Counted from the stretch's first letter, positions 1-12,399 are shown. The stretch is DNA of 64,000 nucleotides from Gigaspora rosea (GCA_003550325.1 QKWP01001883.1:15665-79664), one strand, 5' to 3'. Numbers and translations: made by a program. Notes: generated by a model from the sequence alone, not told the origin.

Positions 1-440
1 AAAAAAGAAAAAAAAAGAAAGAGGAGAAAAAGGGAGAGGGGGTAAAGAGAGAGAGGGGTAAAAATCATTCAAAAACGCCTTTTTTTATTTTTTTTTTGTT
101 TTTTTTCTTATGCCAGTTTTTTTATTTTGTCTTTCTCTTTTTTTTAACCTACTTTTTTTTGAAATTTTACTTTTTTTTTTTTTTTTTTTTTACCTGGTGA
201 TTTGGAATGAAATTTTTGTAACATGGTCAAAACACTGTGTAATCGTTAAAGATCTGTTAATCGTTATATATGGTTTCAAATAATTATGATTATAATTGAT
301 TTGTAGATATATAACGATTTAATATAAAAATGATATATATCGATTAAGATATATATCGATTTTTAACTGGTTAATCGATATATATCATTATTTTTTAATC
401 GATATAAAACGATTAACTGTTATATATCGATTAATATCTA
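1..440. repeat. Dispersed repeat copy A with AT-rich palindrome cluster
   Basis: The stretch starts with a purine-rich A/G tract, then T-runs, then a block around 190-280 that is closely repeated at 29710-29800 (shared core: acactNtg, aaagatctgttaat). From about 300 to 440 it contains at least five copies of a palindromic core, atatatcgatt / aatcgatatat, in both orientations. No gene is visible. The same purine-rich leader abuts the assembly gap at 29485, so this repeat may be a common assembly breakpoint. Confidence 0.6.
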
Positions 441-926
441 TACATAAAATTTCCTGATGACGGCACTGATTGCATCACCTCTTTTAGCAGAAGAAGTTTT
501 CATGTTTGAATAAATTTTTATTAAAAATTAGCAAAATAAAAAAAGTTACAAAATTAAGTATAAAAACAAAAAAATCATAATACCTGTTCTAATTTTCACA
601 AGTTCAAATGAAACAAGTTACTGCGTACTATTAAAAGTAATAAATAACTGAATAAAAATTTATTTTCTGAAATTTCAAGCTATTTGGTTTAATTTTTGTT
701 TCAAAATAACTTTTTTATTTGAAAATATCAATATTTTTTTGTAGATTATTTTTTTACATATGTTTTAAAATGTATTTTGATAGTAGAAGCAAATTTTAAT
801 AATAAAATATCAAAAGTTATCTTATAAAACTAATATTTTTTTAACTTATTTTACAATTTTTGTTAGTAATACAAAGTTAATTGTCTTAATAAAATTTTGT
901 ATAAATAGTATTAGAATAGTAACATA

Positions 927-1165
927 TGGGAGAACATCAATAAAAAAGGGACAAATTTTTTCTAAATAGAAGTTTTTGCAATTTTAAGTTAAAATAACTT
1001 AACAACTACTTAACAAAATTTTTTTTTATTTTAATTTTTTATAGTTATAAAATTAAACCAAAAAAAAATTTATTAAATTTGATATGGTAGTTGTTAAGAT
1101 ATTTAATTAAAATTTTAAAAAAAGCTACTAAAAATAGTTTGTTCCTTTTCTATTGATGTCCCCCA
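927..1165. mobile_element. Mariner-like MITE (TA-flanked, long terminal inverted repeats)
   Basis: The two halves are inverted copies of each other. The left arm begins TGGGAGAACATCAATA; the right arm, reverse-complemented, begins TGGGGGACATCAATAG. The arms are about 90 bp and the element is flanked by TA on both sides (925-926 and 1166-1167). TA duplications and long inverted repeats fit a Tc1/mariner-type non-autonomous element. There is no coding capacity. A half copy of the same family ends kinase copy 1 near 40620-40710. Confidence 0.7.
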
Positions 1166-1167
1166 TA

Positions 1168-1407
1168 TAGAGTCTTTGTCTTAAAAATGACCTTATGGAA
1201 TTATGTAGATTTTATAAATAAAGATTAAAATTCCTAACTACTCAGTAATCTGATTTAAATAATTTTTTTTTTTTTGTAAAGTTTAGAAAGTTTTATAAAA
1301 TAAAAAAAAAGGTTATTTGAATTGGATTACTGGATGGCTAGAAATTTTAATTTTTAATTATATAATCTGCATAGTTCTATAAGGTCATTTTCAAGGCAAA
1401 GACCTCA
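1168..1407. mobile_element. Second TA-flanked foldback element abutting the first
   Basis: The inverted arms are about 92 bp each: 1171-1262 pairs with 1313-1406 (shared core gtctttg...aaaatgacctta). It begins directly after the TA at 1166-1167 that ends the previous element and is followed by TA at 1408-1409. Two mariner-like MITEs therefore share one TA. There is no coding capacity. Confidence 0.65.
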
Positions 1408-1762
1408 TATATTATATAATATTATTTTACTACACTCCTACCCTTTTCTTAGTAAAGTATATTGGACGTTTTGTGAACATTTTGGACATTTTTTCAAATT
1501 AAAATTACTTAAAATTTTATTAAGAATATCTATTTTAATTTTTTTAATAATGAATCTAGCATCTAAAAAATATATAATTATATATTTATTAAATTAATTT
1601 ATTAATTATTTAAGCCTTGGACATAGGCTTGGACAGTTTTAAACAGTTGGACAAAAAACATAGTTTTGACATGTTTAATATACAATACTGCCCTTTCTCC
1701 TATATAAATGAAATTTGATTAGCTATTATGAACTTTTATATTTAACATAAAATATCAAAAAC

Positions 1763-1941
1763 CAGGACCCCAAAATATACATAGATAGGTCAGGTTAATT
1801 ATAAATTACTAAAAATAAAAAGGCTACAGAAAAACTTCAAAAATAAGTAAAAATTACTATAAATAAAAAAGATCTGAATAAAAATACCAAAAATAAGCAA
1901 ACTAATACCTGATCTATCTATGTATATTTTGAGGTACCCCT
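1763..1941. repeat. Foldback element, about 32-bp inverted ends
   Basis: The left arm at 1763-1794 contains ccaaaatatacatagatag. The right arm at 1908-1941 is its reverse complement with a few mismatches. The interior is A-rich and non-coding. I could not define a target duplication. Confidence 0.5.
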
Positions 1942-2100
1942 TACTTCTAAAATATTACATAATATTTGTCATCACCCTTATTAGCTTTTTTATTTATCTT
2001 TCCCAAAAAAGAAATAATTCACCAAAAAAAAATTATAATAATATGAAAATCTAATTATTTTGCCAAAACTAAAAATAGAACTATTATCTGAATTGACTTT

Positions 2101-2281
2101 AATTTGCTAAAATTTAAACCTTTAAGAATACTAACAGATATTATGTAATATCTTTTTATTAAGAGGATCACTCTCTTCCCTCTACATCATATATAAAGTA
2201 TATATATACTATATTATATCTAGCTACTCCTTCCCTCTAAGATATTACGTAATATCTGTTAGTGCCTTAACTCAATTTGCT
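2101..2281. repeat. Foldback element with inverted ends
   Basis: The left arm 2101-2153 and right arm 2239-2281 are inverted copies, with shared cores aacagatattatgtaatat and aatttgct. The spacer contains ttccctcta repeats. A related half-site lies near 1942-1970. It is non-coding. Confidence 0.5.
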
Positions 2282-3430
2282 AAAAAAAATATAATCTATA
2301 TCAGAGATGTTTGGGGTCCTGAGCTAAGCATTCTTTTGGAATAATCGCATTCATAATATAGCTAAAAAAAACCCCTTAAGCTGGAATTAGAATTATGCTT
2401 ATAAATTTTGTTGGATCTAGTTCTAAACTAGCATGTTCCCAATGTTATTAATAATATACCGGTAGTACTTCCGTTAATATTTCTATGCTCAAAAAAATAT
2501 GATCTATTTAAATTAAAAAAAAATTAATATAAAAAACCTCTAAAAAATAAATACATAGATTACATTGTTTAATAAGAGTTCTACTGGCTTAAAATTTTTT
2601 TGGTGACTTGTGCCTTTGTTGGTCTTTGTCTGGCTCCATGAGTTTACAATAATAAGAGTGACAGAGTTGTTTTCTGACTTCAAGATAAGAATATAATTTT
2701 ATTGTTTACAATATTTTTTATATACAAGTTTTGTAAGTATATAAAAATTAAAATTGATATTTATATATTTAACATTTGAACAGGGACCAAATTCTTGGCT
2801 GGTATTTTTTTTTTGTACTTTTTTTTGATAAAAATAATTAGTTATTAAAAGCACAAATTATTTTCTTTTACAATGGTAATAATAGAACTTTTATAAAACT
2901 TGATCTTGAAAAATCTAATTCTTGGTAATAGTAAAGATATTTAAAAAACTTGACCAACTCCCTGAAATGGTGAAAAACCTTTGACTATAGCAAAAATTAA
3001 CCAACAAACTCAGCCCAGTAAAACTTGACTTAGTGAAACTTGACTTAACCACTGAAACTTGGCTATGGTGAAACTTGACTATGACAAAAACTTGAATATA
3101 CAGTCACCTATTTCTAATCTGATCCCTCTCTAATCTGAACACTATTAAACTCTCTCTAAACTGAACAAAATCTTTGTAAATTTTATTATAAAGTTCAGAT
3201 TAGCCATATAACTTTTTAAGAACTAAACTTTTTCAAATTTTTATATAGGAAAAATCAGCAGTTCTAGCAGTTTGAAATAGAAAGAGTTGACTGTAATAAA
3301 ACCCACTACAACTGTTATTTAACAATTTTCAATCACACATAAACTCGACCATAAAGAACTCAACAAAATATAGCTCTATTTGCAATAAATTTTTAACTAC
3401 AAAATTTTTGATTAATAAGATCACACGTAT
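2282..3430. other. Intergenic DNA without a supported gene
   Basis: This is AT-rich sequence with no open frame of note. Around 3020-3100 there is a short degenerate tandem of a gtgaaacttgactta-like unit. Around 3115-3205 there are repeated forms of ctaatctgaac and ctaaactgaac, with one inverted copy. Otherwise I see nothing. Confidence 0.5.
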
Positions 3431-3438
3431 GTACTATG

Positions 3439-3684
3439 TAGGGTTCCTCAAATTCAAATCAAATCAAATATTAGATCAATTTGAATTTGATCAAATCAAA
3501 TTGACCCTGATTTGAATTTGATTTGATTCAAATATTTGAATTTGAATTTGATTTGAATTTGAATTTTTTAATAGTAATTTTCAAATCAAATCAAATATTT
3601 GTCAAATCAAATCAAATTTGGCCATATTTGAATTTGATCAAATCAAATATACTGTAGCCAAATTTGGCAGATTGCGGAACCCTA
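3439..3684. mobile_element. hAT-type MITE with AAATTTGATC-rich interior
   Basis: The ends are TAGGGTTCC at 3439-3447 and its perfect inverse GGAACCCTA at 3676-3684. The element is flanked by an exact 8-bp direct repeat, GTACTATG, at 3431-3438 and 3685-3692. An 8-bp target duplication and a YARNG-type start are hAT superfamily hallmarks. The interior consists almost entirely of forward and inverted copies of caaatc / gaatttgat words. It is 246 bp and non-coding. Confidence 0.85.
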
Positions 3685-3889
3685 GTACTATGTTAGTATA
3701 TAAATTTTTGGCCAATCATATCCAACAAATTAGGATCTGCAATGTGCACATTTGTGGCCAATAAAAAAGAACTTCCGTCATGCTTAAGAAACCACCTTTT
3801 AATTTTACTATGATCTCTAACTTTTAATCCTAACATGAACAGTACATGGACCATGACTCTAACTTAAATGAAGTTTAAAAATTTTTCGG

Positions 3890-4390
3890 TTATAACGTGA
3901 CTGCAACTTTCGGCAAACGGTTTGCTGATTGTCTACTTCTCCGAAACTTACAGACAGTTCAGGGTAGCCAAATTTGTGTTGTCCGGCCCAAATTATACTC
4001 TTAATTTTGCCCGAAGTGTTTTGTTACACCGCATTAAAAATTGCAAAAATATCGATTTTGGCCTAAAAATATCGATTTACATATAATCAACATAAATCGA
4101 TATTTTTCACTGTCCCTGTTAGGGACAGTTAGGGTTAGTGGTTTTAGTAATATGTGAATTTGCACTGTCCTTACTGTCCGTAAGAACTGTTCGTAGATTC
4201 GGCGGGGAAGATGTGTTGTGCCCATAAGTCAAGTAAATGTTGTGCCCGTAGCTTTCCCTGAAAAATATTCGATAAATTTGATTTGGGCAAAAAATTTCGA
4301 TTTCTTTTGAAAAAATTGCTTTCGAAAAATTTCCGTGTCCCTGATGTCCCTGATGTAGATCTAGTAGTGCATCACGGGAATTGTAAAGTA
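3890..4390. repeat. Cluster of short inverted and direct repeats
   Basis: The segment contains aaaatatcgatttt-type palindromes (4045-4115), gtccctgttagggacagt at about 4111, a duplicated gtccctgat near 4335, and repeated ttgtgcccgtag/ttgtgcccataag words. A 63-residue minus-strand frame here (4034-4225) has no recognisable features and is probably spurious. The make-up resembles the other palindrome-filled elements, but I found no target duplication. Confidence 0.35.
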
Positions 4391-7300
4391 TATTCTTTTT
4401 TCAAATTAAATTTGATCAAATATTATTGAGTGAAATACCAATTAACGTTGAATTTTTCTTTGAGAAATGCCCTGTTAGCCATATTTCTTTCGATTCCCTA
4501 ATTCTATCCATAAACAAAATTTTAACCGTGAACTATAGAATCTACATACCGTAGTGCATTGACTAAAAGATCCGGGGTCTAATACAAACATCCACTAAAA
4601 AACTTACAAAAAATACCCGTGAGTATCTTGTTTATGTAATATGAAAATTGCCGTGCAAAGTATCCGGATATTATCTCCGGTTAAAAAAAAAAAAATATGC
4701 CATGTAAAATGGCCAGGTATTTTAACTGGGAATATGAACTTTATCAGTGCACTACAGTAATTTAAATCCTACACTGAACTAACAATAATCACTATATGTT
4801 TGTCAATTTTTAGAATTAAATAAAATAAGTCAACTTGCAAATACTTATAAAATTTCTTGCATATTAAAGTTGTAATTATAACAGATAAATCTGAGATACG
4901 TACTCCCTGAAACATATACAAATAGAGTTTCACCATATATTGGCACAACATTAATTTTATTTACGTTTTTGTGTCTATTTACAGATAAGAAAGATGGCTT
5001 TGACATCAATTATTGTGTTTCAAACACGTTGGAACAACGGTAATGACGTAAATAAATGATTAAACAAAGCAATACCCGAAAATGTGTACAAGTTGTGCCT
5101 CGGATGACCATGTAAAAGTCCGGAGTCAACATCCGGAACTTTTTTTTTTAAATATTACGATATTCATAAGATACATATTATATCAATAATTAATAACAAT
5201 TTATTTTGTCGTTATTAAATTTTTTATTTATAAACTATTCTTTTTTTGGAGGAGTTTTTGCGTGCTTTCATTATAGTCGCCTATTTCATTGGACTAATAG
5301 GATTTTTGATCACACGTTTTTTATTTTTTTGTTTTACTTTACAATTACTGTATTATTAATCATTATCGTTATCTTTTCTTTTTTTTTTTTTATTGATAAC
5401 AGATAAATATGGTACGGATGATCAGAAATTATGTAAAATACATACTAATCTGATTTTCGTTATATTTTTTAACCTTTAAAAATAATATAACATAAATTGG
5501 TATGGTATGAATTTTAAATAGGATATTTTATACCCTAATACGCGATTTGGTCATTCATTCCATACTAGTTTCTTTTAATTCTTAAAATTTTGCAAATTGC
5601 AATTATTTAGTTCGAAGTTGAATCAGATAAATTGGTAACATTTAATAAGATGATAATATTATCATGTTAGATATCAATCTGGATGTGATAATTACATTCA
5701 TTCTAATGAATGGCCATTACCCTTCTCAAATGAATTCTTACACTCGTACAATTACCAATATTTTTGCAGTTAATTTATGACTAATTGGGAATGAACTTAA
5801 TTGTTCTACTTGCCATAATTCTCTTGAGTGTTTCATTTTATTATATAATCAAAAAATGTGAAAGGTGCAAAAAATTTTTGTTTATGTTTTTCTTTTTTCC
5901 GAAATAAAATGGGTTTTCCTATGAAATCCCGAAAGACAATTCCCTAAAGGGGCATATAATAATACCGAAAAAGTTAGCGGGCATTATTTATAACGTTCTT
6001 TCAGGAAAATGATTTTCTGTATTTCGTGGTAGAACCTAAACAAAATAAAACAAATCCAGATTATCTATCAACCCAAAAAAATATCAATTATTCAATTTAA
6101 TATTGTACGTGTCACTATGAAGTTTTATTATAGGATAGATTTCAATTTTTGTAGGTCTCTGTCAGCTTGAAACGTTCTAAAATGACTGGATACACAAATG
6201 ATCTCTTAAAACTTTGATTTTTTAAAATCGTTTTCAAATTTATTCAAGTTTTTAATATATATTTATTACACCATACAATACAGCATAACACGGTAGAATA
6301 GTTGATATTATATAGAGTGTTTTTATTAGATATATACAAGTATAATTGCAACCCTACCTATTGGCTATTAGTAGCTAACGGTAAAAATTCGGCCGTTGGC
6401 GAAAATTTTGCATCACAAAGCATAAATCATTAATTTTTAATTGGTTAAATATATGAAAAGTTTCATATTTTTTTTATTGGAGTTCCAATTCTAATAAAAT
6501 TGATTGGTTTTCTAATCGACAACATTACATGTTTAGAATAACGAATTTCGTTATACAACGAACTTTATAACAAACAAGTGAACTATATGCAATAGAACAA
6601 TATCCTTATTGTCTTAAGAGACATAGGACCTTTTGTCAAAAAAAAATAGTTGATTCAGATTTGAATTATTGGATGATACGTAACAAATTTTCATAAAATT
6701 TACACAATCTCGAAAGTTGTTTCAATTTGTTTATAAAACTTACTAAGAAAAATTATTGATAAAGACTAGTCGTTTCGCCAAAACAATCGGACATATTGAC
6801 CTCATAATACCATTTTTTTTGCCTAAACTATAACAATGCTATATAGGGTGAAATGTTTCGCTTAGTCGCCATTAGTTTAACTCACAATACAAATCTTAAA
6901 ATATATGAAAAGACTTGAATGCCATAATTAGTTGACACATCGACTTAACAACAGCGATCCCAATATGCGTTTGATCAAAAAAAAAATTTTTGTTTAATTG
7001 TATGAAACGTTTTAATCAATTATATCACATGGTCAATAACAATGTGTCAATTTATTAAGGGGGGTCAAATATCTATAAATAAAAATAAAGTTCATTCAAA
7101 TAAATTGTATAATTGGATAATAAATTTTGTTTACAAAAAAAATCAACATATACATAATCTTTTGAAAGGTCATCCTAAGAACATGTTCAATATCTTACAA
7201 TACAGCAATATATAATATATATCAAATGCTAATATAATCGAGATTATATTCGGTACCGACCTTTTGAGTAACCATTCGTATGTACGTTTATAAAAAAAAA

Positions 7301-7620
7301 AAAGCAATTTTTCATAACATTTGTGTTATATGTTATGTTGTATGCGCGTGAAATATTATTTGATGCATCGCTTTAAAGTTTTCTAAAAATAGTCAAACAA
7401 GTACCACCCAAAAAAGTGTACGGTTACCTAAAAAAGCATTGTCATTACGTTAAACATTTTTTACATTATTGCTTATTCATACAACATATAGGTAAATTCA
7501 GTGCAGTAATGTTTTTTTTTGGGAATATATTGTTTATTTTATTAAGATGACAACCAAATAATTTTATCGCCACCGAAAAAAAAAAAAGATTAAATGTACA
7601 GTTTGTTAGTTCAATTATCA
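4390..7620. other. Intergenic DNA without a supported gene
   Basis: This is AT-rich sequence. Short frames at 4769-4951 and 5206-5406 consist of low-complexity hydrophobic codons and show no family resemblance. I see no tRNA, rRNA or clear repeat here. Confidence 0.5.
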
Positions 7621-7624
7621 AAAT

Positions 7625-7695
7625 TGTGAGGTGTAGTGTGGTGAGGTGTGGTGTAGTTTGGTGTGGTGTATTGTGTGTGTTGTGTGTGTATTTAT
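7625..7695. repeat. G/T-only microsatellite-like tract
   Basis: About 70 bases are composed almost only of G and T, with gtgtggtg, gtagtttg and tgtgtgtg words. It lies downstream of the 3' end of the minus-strand mucin-like gene. Confidence 0.7.
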
Positions 7696-8043
7696 CTATT
7701 TAATATTAATTTAGTTGGTTTTATCAAGAAAAAAAAAAAATTAGGATCAAATAAAGTATAATCCACACTTACTCTAAATTAATTTACTAAGAATCAATTT
7801 TTTTATTAATGATGTGGGCTATACTGCATTTGATCCAAAAGTTTTTAATCCTCCCTTCAAGAAAAAAAAAAAAAAAAAGAAAATAAATAAAATAAATAAA
7901 TTATTACATTAAAATAATATTACAAAGATGCAAAAAAAAAAAAAAAAAAATCTTAAACATATAATACATAAGAGTTATACATGTTTAATTATGATGAATA
8001 ACTATTGGATCATAAACCATACATGTTATATATTTTTGATCAT

Positions 8044-10329
8044 TTAGAATTTTTCAGTGAATCTACTTCTTCCATCATAAGATGGAGTCGGAGACGGAAG
8101 ACCATCAATCAGCGTACCAACAGCACCACTACCACCATTACTACTACTAGTACTTTCAATATCATTAACATCACCAAATGGATCAACATAATCACTATAA
8201 GAAAAATAAGAATTATTATAAGAATTATTATAAGAATTATAAGAATCCATATGTGCCATTTCTGGTTGTTGTATATCATTAACATATAAATCTCCAGAAT
8301 CTAAATCGGAAAGTTTAAAATGTCCTTTGGCACATTTTTTTCGTCTAATAAGAACTAATGCTATAATAAATGCTGATGATGCTGTAACTGTTATTGCTCC
8401 TAATATTGGTCCTATAATATGACTAATATCTGGATCACCTAAATTAGCATTTGATGGATTAGTAGCTTTACTTATTGATGTACCTTCTGCAGTAAATGAT
8501 CCAAATGTTTTAGGTGCTAAATAACTAGTTGTGATAAGACTTGTTACATTATATGTTGTTAATTGATAACTAGATTGACTATTTAATATTGTCGCAACTG
8601 TAGGTGTTACACTAGTTAAAACTTCACTAGTAGGTACTAAAGTAATTGTCTGAGATGCTCCATTTGGTGAATTACTATTAACAGGAACTACTGTCACAAT
8701 TGGTGCTGCATTAGAATCTGGTACAGCTTGTGGAGGATTAAGTGCTGCTGTAGGATTTGCTAAATTTGGTACCGCTGTAGGATTTGCTAAATTTGGTACC
8801 GCTGTAGGATTTGCTAAGTTTGGTATAGCATTTGGTATCGCAGTAGGATTTAATGGAGGTGGAATAACAGCATTTGTAGGATTAACATTTGGTAAGTTTG
8901 GTGAAGCAATAACATTTGTAGGATTAGCATTTGGAATCTGATTTGGTTGAGATACAGCACGTACAGGAACCGCAGTAGGATTTGGTGATGAATTAGTAAT
9001 TGGTATATTTGGCACAGGAATATTTGGTGGATTTTGTGGTTGTGATACTTGAGTTGGTTGGTTTTGCGCTGGAGAGACGGCACGTACAGGATCCGCAGTA
9101 GGATTTGGTGATGAATTAGTAATTGGTATATTTGGTACAGGAATATTTGGTGGGTTTTGTGGTTGTGGTGCTTGAGCTGGTTGATTTGGTGTTTGTGGTG
9201 CTTGAGCTGGCTGACTTGGTGGTTGTGGTGCTTGAGCTGGTTGGTTTGGTGTTTGTGGTATTTGAACTGGCTGGTTTGGTGCTTGTGGTACAGGTTGCGC
9301 ATTAGAATCTGGTGATGAATTGGGAATTGGTATGTTTGGTGAAGAAATATCTGGTGGGTTTTGTGGTTGTGGTGCTTGATTCGGTGACGAATTAGAATCT
9401 GGTGTCGTATTGGAACTTGATGGATCTACAGCACGTACTGGTGCTGAATTAGAATTTGATGATGTCCCGGTGGGAATTGGTACATCTGGTAAAGGGATAT
9501 CTTTTGTTTGATCTGATGGTGAACTAGCTGGATCATCTGGTTTAGTATTACTAATGTCTATCGGAACAGATTGGCTACCAGATTGTGATTTGTCGGGTTG
9601 CTTGTCATTAGTTTGTGTGTTAGTTGAAGGAGTACTTGGATTACTTGGAGTTTTGTCACCTGATGAACTTTTGTCAGTTGAAGTATCAGTTGATGGGGTA
9701 CTTGGATTACTTGGATTTTTGGAATCTGATGAACTTGAAGTATCTTTTGATGGGGTACTTGGATTACTTGGATTACTTGAACTTTTGGCATCTGATGAAC
9801 TTTTGTCAGTTGAGGTATTAATTGGATCTGGTGATGGAATATCAATTGGAGTATTTTTTCCGTTTGAATTAGAGTCGGGTTGGTTATTATTATTTTGTGA
9901 TGTATCGGACGATTTAGATGGTGTATTAGGTTGATTGTTATTTTGTGATGTATCGGATGATTTAGATGATGTATCAGGTTGATTGTTATTTTGTGGTGTA
10001 TCGGACGATTTAGATGATGTACTAGGTTGGTTGTTACTTTCTGGAGTATTATCAGATTTTGTATTAGATTGACTACTAGGTTGACTACTAGATTGTCTAT
10101 TAGGTTGACTATTAGGTTGACTATTTGATTGACTATTTGATTGACTATCAGGTTGACTATTTGATTGACTACTAGGTTGATTGTTAGTTTGTGATGTATC
10201 GGGAATTACTGGCAAGACGGCTCGAGCTCTCATGTAATCATCCATTTTATTTTCAGAAAGTGTTCTTTTAGTGGTTTTGGGAGAAGGGACATAAGAACAT
10301 GATATTTTTGAATTTTTATTTATTATCAT
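8044..10329 (-). CDS. Pro/Ser/Asn/Thr-rich, mucin-like single-pass membrane protein
   Basis: This is an uninterrupted frame of 761 residues. About residues 45-600 form a low-complexity P/S/N/T/Q-rich stalk with internal repeats: SSKSSDTSQNNNQPD-like units three times, PAQAPQTPNQ-like units, PNIPVPNIPITNSSPNP twice, and NLANPTAVP three times. VRAV recurs four times. A hydrophobic segment at about 638-661 is followed by RRKK and a tail of about 100 residues rich in Tyr/Ser/Asn (NNSYNNSYFSYSDY), which suggests an outside stalk and a cytoplasmic tail. The layout resembles fungal cell-wall-anchored or Mid2/WSC-like sensors, but no named domain is recognised. No signal peptide is visible at the first Met, so the true N-terminus may lie in an unseen upstream exon. 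Frames in other phases over this gene are shadows. Function is not assigned. Confidence 0.8.
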   Translation of the reverse strand: MIINKNSKISCSYVPSPKTTKRTLSENKMDDYMRARAVLPVIPDTSQTNNQPSSQSNSQPDSQSNSQSNSQPNSQPNRQSSSQPSSQSNTKSDNTPESNNQPSTSSKSSDTPQNNNQPDTSSKSSDTSQNNNQPNTPSKSSDTSQNNNNQPDSNSNGKNTPIDIPSPDPINTSTDKSSSDAKSSSNPSNPSTPSKDTSSSSDSKNPSNPSTPSTDTSTDKSSSGDKTPSNPSTPSTNTQTNDKQPDKSQSGSQSVPIDISNTKPDDPASSPSDQTKDIPLPDVPIPTGTSSNSNSAPVRAVDPSSSNTTPDSNSSPNQAPQPQNPPDISSPNIPIPNSSPDSNAQPVPQAPNQPVQIPQTPNQPAQAPQPPSQPAQAPQTPNQPAQAPQPQNPPNIPVPNIPITNSSPNPTADPVRAVSPAQNQPTQVSQPQNPPNIPVPNIPITNSSPNPTAVPVRAVSQPNQIPNANPTNVIASPNLPNVNPTNAVIPPPLNPTAIPNAIPNLANPTAVPNLANPTAVPNLANPTAALNPPQAVPDSNAAPIVTVVPVNSNSPNGASQTITLVPTSEVLTSVTPTVATILNSQSSYQLTTYNVTSLITTSYLAPKTFGSFTAEGTSISKATNPSNANLGDPDISHIIGPILGAITVTASSAFIIALVLIRRKKCAKGHFKLSDLDSGDLYVNDIQQPEMAHMDSYNSYNNSYNNSYFSYSDYVDPFGDVNDIESTSSSNGGSGAVGTLIDGLPSPTPSYDGRSRFTEKF

Positions 10330-10346
10330 ATTATTTTTAGAAGCAC

Positions 10347-10361
10347 TCGACCCGGTCGAGG
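10347..10361. promoter_or_regulatory. 15-bp perfect palindrome upstream of the mucin-like gene
   Basis: CTCGACC-C-GGTCGAG lies 18 bp upstream of the first Met of the 8044-10329 gene. It is GC-rich in otherwise AT-rich DNA. It could be a binding site or an RNA hairpin in the 5' leader; this is inferred from position only. Confidence 0.3.
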
Positions 10362-10460
10362 CCTTTTTTAATGTTTCTCTATGTATAGTCGGATGGGCAC
10401 CATCTATATATTTATCAAATTTTTAATGTAATCGTTATTAACCATTATATTTGAATTTGA

Positions 10461-10492
10461 TGAATGAATGAATGAATGAATGAATGAATGAA
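10461..10492. repeat. (GAAT)n microsatellite
   Basis: About eight uninterrupted tgaa/gaat units lie upstream of the mucin-like gene. Confidence 0.9.
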
Positions 10493-10499
10493 TAATGAA

Positions 10500-12390
10500 T
10501 AAAATTCTTACGTGGTGTTTTTATTGATGTCTTAATCACATCTTTATTACTTTGACCTTTTTATAAAATAAAAATTGAGTACTTTGATATTTTAATTAAA
10601 TTAATATACTAGTAGTAATTATATATAGTAACAATACCATTTATCTGCTTTTCTATATTGTTATAACTTTTTAAACTTTGCCCTGAAGAACTCCGTATTC
10701 TAGAATAAGCATGTATGAACCCTTATAAATAAAAAAAATTGTTTTTTTTTTAAATAAATGATTAGATTTCTTTTTTGTAAAAGAAAAAAAAAAAAAAAAA
10801 GGAAAAAGAAAAGAATTCTTTACCATTCTCTCCGACCACTAAAAATAAGACTAAGAAAAAGATGAAATTAATGAGCTTTTGTCTCATTTAGCCGTATTTA
10901 TAGGGAATGTTATAAGGAAGGCTTGAGGGTCAGATAGGTAAACGTATATGGCAAAGCCAACAACTTTCACCGCTAAACTATCTCTAGTTTTAGATGATAT
11001 CATACCCTCGTTAAAGGAGTGTGCATTTCTCTAAAAAATGGGTCGAAAAGAACAAGTCAACAATTGCTCAAAAATTATTTTTATATGCCATCATCTGTGT
11101 TATGTTTCGAGCATATACTTTTTCTGTATAAAAAAAAAAATATAGTACAAAAATTTTACCCTTTTGGAAAGATGATAAAAAATTTAATATACCAAATTGC
11201 CATTTAGGGATGGATTGTAAATTACTTATGCGGTAAGAATAATGTGTACAAAGTAAAACAGTTACAATTTATGCACACAATGTACGCATGAAATATTCCT
11301 ATATGTATGTACGTACACTCTTGTTTTATGAAGTTTAGTGCTTGCATGTTCTAAACCATTCACATTCACATTCAGTGCCTTTTTTTTTTTTTTTTTTTTT
11401 GAATTTTAACCGATCTATTAAGCATACATGTTTATCTATAAATTTTTAGAAAAAAAAAACCCCGATATTTATGATATTTATTAGTATCAAAAAAAAAAGA
11501 AGGTTCTATTCGTTTAACCATTCTCTATTACTGTTTATTTACAGAATTTTCGAGTAACTTTATAACTTTATACAATCAAGAAAAAAACAATCTCTTAATT
11601 TATTTGTCTATTTATTTATTATTTAAAATTATGGTTTGCTATTTTATGCTGCACTTTGTATTAATTTTATGTAATTAAAATGATATTGACATTACATAAA
11701 TAGATTTAATCCCTTGGGGCTGTGATAAAAAAAAAAAATTCTGGTTGTGCTTTAATTATAAAAAAAGGGATTTTATTTTTATTAAAATACGCCTATCTGC
11801 TATGGTATATTTTGTATTTTATTTTTATATTTAATCAAACGGTAATCCGTCCAAGATTATCTTAACTTTGATAGGCATATATTTACTCTTAAGAGCGAAC
11901 CACGTTGGTATGTGTAATTTAGGTAACATAATATACATTTTTTTAATTAATTTGACTGTTTGTATTGTCGGATTTTTTAAATTTTATGCAAATATAATGA
12001 ATACCACTTATGATAACGTTAAGGAGACAAATTAATAATAAGTACGTATATACAGTATCTAGAATGTTGTTCGACAAATGATGACGTATTAATCAGAACT
12101 TAATGCGAGACTTAAATTCACCGGACCTGTGCAAAATTAATTGACTAAAAATCTGTAATGCAGGAGAATTGGTGAAGAACTCAATTAATACTATATCAAG
12201 TGATAAAATACGTAATTTGGCAATTTGTTAGCACGCGTGCTTATTTTTGTACATTACTGCATTAATGTAACAAACATATACGCGTTTGCGTAATATATGC
12301 ATTTATAATCACGGTGCTATTTAGAATTTAATGCGTAAGATTTGGCATCTAGAGAACGTCCACAAAAAATGGTTACGGGCTAACTTTTCC
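10500..12390. other. Intergenic DNA without a supported gene
   Basis: This is AT-rich with several A or T homopolymers (about 10780-10800 and 11380-11400). The 62-residue frame at 11019-11207 has no recognisable features. I see no RNA gene or mobile element with definable ends. Confidence 0.5.
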
Positions 12391-12399
12391 GAAAGCCAT

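Noticed and set aside
8005..8289. 94-residue plus-strand frame (and 9123-9305, 9554-9934, 9624-9821)
   Set aside because: They lie antisense to the repetitive 761-residue gene; their repeats are only the complement of its codons. The minus-strand frames 8850-9302 and 9558-9845 are the same gene in another phase.
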